From Antedon bifida (Eukaryota > Echinodermata > Crinoidea > Comatulida > Antedonidae), in the NCBI GenBank assembly GCA_963402885.1, contig OY727102.1, positions 4,588,001 to 4,652,000 of the forward strand: a stretch of DNA of 64,000 nt, written 5' to 3'. Shown piece after piece: positions 60,001 to 64,000 of this stretch. Both the position numbers and the translations under genes were made by a program. The notes under the pieces are model-generated. The model saw nothing but the letters and a program-made list of their open reading frames with translations, had not been told where the DNA came from and did no database searches. Position 1 is the stretch's first letter. Every line of letters starts with the position of its first letter.

Positions 60001-61542
60001 TAAATTGCCAATCATTAATGCACTATGAATCCCGGACTTGCTGCTATGAACAATATTGAAATAAATTTGCCAGGCCTAATATTACTGAGCCAACATCATG
60101 AAAAATTCAAATTAGTTTATAAGGTATCAAATCTAAGTACAAAGTCAAATATATTGTACTTAATCGATTTAATCAACAAAATATGTTTTTAATTGCTAGG
60201 CGTTCCTACCACTACTAGATAAGTGTTTTCTTACACCATTTTAATACCGGTTGTAGCCAATTTATACTGGTAGATCTTGCTGGCAAAACCTGCTGGACTT
60301 TATCCCTTTATCTTTCAAATTCTCTCCTGTTGTACTTATCCAATACTCAGGAATCATACTACAACCAATTTGATTTCTCTCAACTTAATGATGATTTGTT
60401 TGACATTTATAGCCTTAGTGACATGCTTTATATGATATTCATTTTTAAGCTATGATAAATGACAATAATTGAAAATTAAAGTTGACTAAACAGGAAGAAG
60501 TTTGATTCTGTAATAACAGTCCTTCAAAATTAAATTGATCGATTTAAAATTTACTATGAATATATGCAATTATGAATGTTACATGGAACTCGAAAATATA
60601 TTAGAATCTTAAATATGATTTTGCTTTCCATTTGTAATATTGCCAATAAGAAGTACAAATGCAAAATAATAAATTGTTTATAGTGGCTTTTTGGGGATTT
60701 TGACGCCCACACTAGATTAAAAAAAATAATAACAACATGCTACAAAATGTATACATATCAAAATTGTTCGCCTTTATAATAAATGCTCACGTTACCATGA
60801 ACAGTAAGACACAATCCCATGAATGTCATAAAGGAATGTACAGATTTTGCATCATATTAGTTATTTTACAATTCTATCAATCACTACTTGTGATATTGTA
60901 CAGTAATTTCAACAAAACATTAAGCATGGATTTGTTTATAAGCCATTTTGACATAAATCCAAATCTCGTTTTTCATGTAGAGCAAGTAATTAAAAAATGT
61001 CCTTGTATATAATAGTAGATTTTTGGAAAAACTTACAACAACATTATAAATATCATGGACAAATAATCTTTGATTTTTTGTTTGTTAATTTAATGTGATA
61101 TATATATTCTTTGTACACACCTATTCAAGGGACACTCCTATCAGGAGAAATCCCTGTTAATGGAGACATACCATTGGAAAGAACATGGCATCCCATATAT
61201 ATATATATACAACCCATATTCAGGAGATGGTTTGTTGTGTCTGAAAGATGTCCCCTAAAAAGGGGTACTATTTTATTTTATATTGATAATGACATTATAA
61301 AAAGTGATTTTTTTTTTTGTCTTTTGAAATTTAAATATGTCCTTTTTGTTTATTGCAGGAGTGCCAAAGGCTATATGCATATGAAGATAGTGCTTCACCA
61401 AGAAGGATATATATTGGGAGAATTTAGCAAACCATTTAAATCAATTCCAAGTGTTATCAGTTATTATTCCTTACATAAACTAAATATCAAAGGTGCAGAG
61501 CACATGATGCTACTGTATTCTGTTCATGACAACCTGCTCTGA
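39029..61542 (+). CDS. SHB/SHF-family SH2 adaptor, complete, 6 coding exons
   Basis: Exons 39029-39361, 55628-55808, 56139-56693, 56844-56991, 59511-59630 and 61359-61542 join in phase to 506 aa, close to human SHB (509). The adaptor links activated tyrosine kinases to downstream signalling in the cytoplasm. Visible: the family N-terminus MAKIFRKLGKKTPKPPSPDY, the conserved DDYSDP (118-122 region), an SVPYEPY tyrosine cluster (159-165), two copies of YDEPWEW (286, 343), and a C-terminal SH2 domain (407-495). In the SH2, WYHGKLSR starts the fold, YLVRQ gives the phosphotyrosine-binding Arg432, and KGAEHMMLLYSV ends it. The YDEPWEW block is duplicated; human SHB has one such motif. Exon 1 is separated by a 16.3-kb intron. 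The gene predates or parallels the vertebrate SHB/SHD/SHE/SHF split, so no single vertebrate symbol is given. Confidence 0.95.
45021..45200. mobile_element. Dispersed ACAGTAGAACCTCTATTA repeat, fullest copy
   Basis: The left end TACAGTAGAACCTCTATTAT and a right part with GGATAGAGGTTTTCC are partly inverted, with GTGTCCCC words inside. Related pieces lie near 30935, 44182, 55835, 57950 and 61130-61265. It appears to be an old DNA-transposon family in introns and flanks. Confidence 0.55.
46370..46800. repeat. TACAGTAC-rich tract
   Basis: GTACAGTA, CAGTACAGTAC and TACTGTACC words recur more than a dozen times without a fixed period. The word is self-complementary in part and is also frequent elsewhere in this window. 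Confidence 0.55.
49356..49631. repeat. Recent 138-bp tandem duplication
   Basis: Unit 49356-49493 (starting GAATGCATACAGACAATTAT) is repeated at 49494-49631 with a single visible difference (AATTTAAATG against AATTTCAATG). The near-identity implies a recent event. Confidence 0.9.
54600..54705. repeat. GGGTTACTATTA short repeats with inverted copy
   Basis: GGTTACTATTAGA-like words occur three times in direct orientation (54607-54655) and once inverted (AATAGTAACCCACCCCCAA near 54680). The C/G-rich runs resemble the piece near 48215-48260. It is part of a dispersed repeat. Confidence 0.5.
56992..59510 (+). other. Fourth intron of the SHB-like gene
   Basis: No supported exon. It contains a repeat fragment with AGAGGTGTCCCCTAAAAAAG near 57953 and otherwise AT-rich unique-looking DNA. 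It separates the proline/tyrosine-rich half from the SH2 exons. Confidence 0.5.
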
Positions 61543-62198
61543 AGTTCTATTGATAAAGATGCCGCCTCCTTAATACTGTAGCCATTGGCAGTTAATATCA
61601 AATACAAGAAACATACTCCTTGATGTCTGATGACAACTAAGGCAGCATCAGGAATAGGTGCCTTCTTTCTGAGACTTTTACAGCCGTGACAGGTGCTTCT
61701 GAAATGCTTCTGACCTCATATCCTGAAATAGCTTAAGCTTCTTTAGCCAGCTTATGATGTCCACTGCTATTTCTAGAAATCTAGCATCCAAGATGTTGAT
61801 GGGAGCCTTGTTTTCAATCAAAATGTGATTTTTGCAGAGGGCTATTTTTTGAGAAAATATATACAGTCAAGAGACATCCATTGACCGAGTCAGGATTTAA
61901 GCTTCTTTATTCAGACAGACCAGTTACTTGCAGTTTTTTTCTGACAGTGCTGTCGATTGAAGATACCATAGCAACAAAAAACATGGGTGGTGTTTATTAT
62001 GATAATGCACAGCGATGTTGCTATAGACCAATCCCTTTATTGTACAAGGTTTTAGTCACTCCATTTCAAATCTATTGTGTTTTGTATATGACTATCCACC
62101 CAGTAAGCAGTACAGAAACGTGTATAGATATATAAAAATTGTGTAGCCCTTTATTTCACAGCCAGACATCTATTGTATCTTTCAGATAGATTAATCAT

Positions 62199-62204
62199 AA
62201 TAAA
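62199..62204 (+). terminator. Candidate polyadenylation signal of the SHB-like gene
   Basis: First AATAAA after the stop codon (61540-61542), giving a 3' UTR of about 0.65 kb. Further AATAAA words near 62525 and 62990 allow longer forms. Confidence 0.4.
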
Positions 62205-64000
62205 TAACAAATATCTCCTGAATAATGTGATTACCTCTGTAATTACTCAATGAAACCATTGAATGTCTGGTCATGTAAGAATGAAAGTATTAAGAGCATA
62301 GGTTATTAAATACAAATTGAATTTTCTGTGCTTCCTTAATTAGGTCACATCGTGTAAATAATGACAAATATATGGGCCTAAAATATTGGATGTATTATTT
62401 GTAGCGTCTTGAATTAAAAAGTTAAATTAAATAATTAAATTATTTGGAATTTTTGACTTTCATGATTTTATGTGATTTTTAAGATATCCTTTACATTGAA
62501 TCATTGAGTCTGTAAATTACTGGAGTAAATAAATAAACGTTTATTTACAATCTAAATAGTTTATCCATAATAAGAAAAACCAAAAATATATTGCATGTAT
62601 TACTTTTTGTTTGAATTTAAATGTTAAATATAATATGGTCGCAAAATAATTCTTCTTTCATCATTTTCGTTGAGGGCAGTGCTTTGGTATGTTTGTTTTT
62701 GCCAATAGAGGGCAGCAGTTATAATTTTTCCACATTATGTACTGTATTCAATGATACTGTAAATATTAAGATTGGATGAAGACAAAACATGCTATTGGAT
62801 CATCTGTTTTGATGTGAATAAGTTCCAAATCTATTTTTAATATTTAAGTTTTGTAATTTTTAAGTGTATGAAATTTAAATTGTTAAGTATTCATGCTATT
62901 TCAAAGAGAATGGCCAGGGATAATATAATACCAAATACATTGCACCAGTTTATATACTAATTTGACGTATGTTCTGTCAAATATAGAGTAACGAATAAAT
63001 CAAGCATTAAAAAAAATGTATAACTACATTATTTGTTATTTATACTCAATTTGACGGTAGCATGGATATGGGAAAATAGAAATCGACTCTTTATAAATGT
63101 AGAGGTTGCTTATGTTTAACACTCCGCAAAGGTCACATGATCTGAACTATGGAATGCTGTGTTTTTTGTTGGTTTAATATCCATAAATAAGTGTGTAATG
63201 CATTTTCAATTTTACAGATTTGTTATGTGTTGCAATGCTTGTTGCTTATTTATTTTAATTTTCACAACTCAATACAAATATGTATTAATATTCACTCCAT
63301 ATTTCTGTGTGTCAGTGTAGTACTATATATTTTTAAGTTTGTTGTTTTCTTTCCTTTTCTTTTGTAAATTTATTGTAAATTTAAGAACATGTTGCACTGA
63401 ACCAAAAGCTAAAGGTTCGATATTGTTTAAGTCACCTGTCTGATTACATACCTAAACTGAATAATTTGACAGTGCCATTTGCAAAATGTTATATAGGAAA
63501 ATCACAAAAAATCGGACACCCTTGAACTGGCCCGCATTGCCCTCATTTCAAAGAATAAGAAATAATAGAGAATGTCACTTTTGTAGATGTCTAAAATTGG
63601 AAGAGTTGATTAGTTTCTTGTAAGTACATTTAACTCTCAGTAGTGTACGCCCTTGGCCTGGCCGCGTATCTGAGTTTTCCAGAAATGGTATTATTCAAAA
63701 TGTGTTTTGAATGGTAATAAATAATTAGATCTTTTCAGAGAGTCCAGTATTGAGACGGTCAACTGTACTCTTAAATGATTAAAGTAGGAAATCACTTTTT
63801 AGTACGGTTTATTTTATTTTCCATTAGTTCTAAGTCATTCCAAATTGTGCTTTTTCATTATGGCAATTTGTATTTACTGTTTTTATTTATGTTATTGGTG
63901 CTTCTGTTCTTTTATCATCTGGGTGCTTCATTCATGAGTTGTTACTACTTTTAATATTATTTTTCTTTAATAATACTTGTAAATAAGTATTTGTGGTATA
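62205..64000. other. AT-rich right end without a supported gene
   Basis: No coding exon, RNA gene or clear repeat was recognised on either strand. It may include an extended 3' UTR of the SHB-like gene. Confidence 0.4.

Noticed and set aside
61881..62135. 84-codon frame after the SHB-like stop codon
   Set aside because: It lies in the presumed 3' UTR and has no recognisable homology.

Overview
This is an AT-rich, intron-dense animal genome window carrying parts or all of five protein-coding genes. Gene content, the frequent TAGGCCTA-type words, the many palindromic MITE-like repeats and a large foldback element suggest an invertebrate deuterostome, most likely an echinoderm. The species is inference, not shown by the sequence.

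Layout. (1) 41-4858, minus strand: 5' part of an adiponectin-receptor (PAQR/AdipoR) gene. It has three alternative first-exon solutions, one made by tandem duplication followed by an in-frame internal deletion, and one encodes seven 11-residue LEA/apolipoprotein-like helix repeats before the receptor core. The transmembrane exons lie off the left edge. (2) 4.9-7.6 kb: intergenic, with MITE-like inverted repeats and three perfect TGACGTCA sites. (3) 7717-17738, minus: a complete TRPM cation channel in 22 coding exons (1362 aa), with no C-terminal enzyme domain. (4) 17.8-21.8 kb: repeat-rich spacer with a CpG-richer segment, an hAT-like remnant, a GC-rich minisatellite, a dead Penelope-type reverse transcriptase and a 436-bp inverted-repeat element. 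(5) 21834-28264, plus: an RGS7BP/RGS9BP-type anchor of R7 RGS proteins (6 coding exons, 293 aa). A 33-bp minisatellite of about 43 units with higher-order structure begins about 25 bp after its stop codon. (6) 31596-32273, minus: TMEM186, single coding exon. (7) 32300-36571: an intact-looking 4272-bp foldback element with 148-bp tandem units in both arms and a perfect 9-bp target duplication. It inserted 27 bp upstream of the TMEM186 start codon. (8) 37.4-38.5 kb: a second 1.1-kb inverted-repeat element. (9) 39029-61542, plus: a SHB/SHF-type SH2 adaptor (6 coding exons, 506 aa) with a 16-kb first intron.

The genes do not form one pathway, but three are signalling parts: a cation channel, a membrane anchor for G-protein GAP complexes, and a phosphotyrosine adaptor. 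TMEM186 belongs to mitochondrial complex I assembly. TMEM186 and the SHB-like gene are head to head; without the two inserted elements their starts would be only about 1.4 kb apart. All exon joins were checked by reading-frame phase, and the four complete genes sum to whole codon numbers without internal stops. No expression evidence was available.
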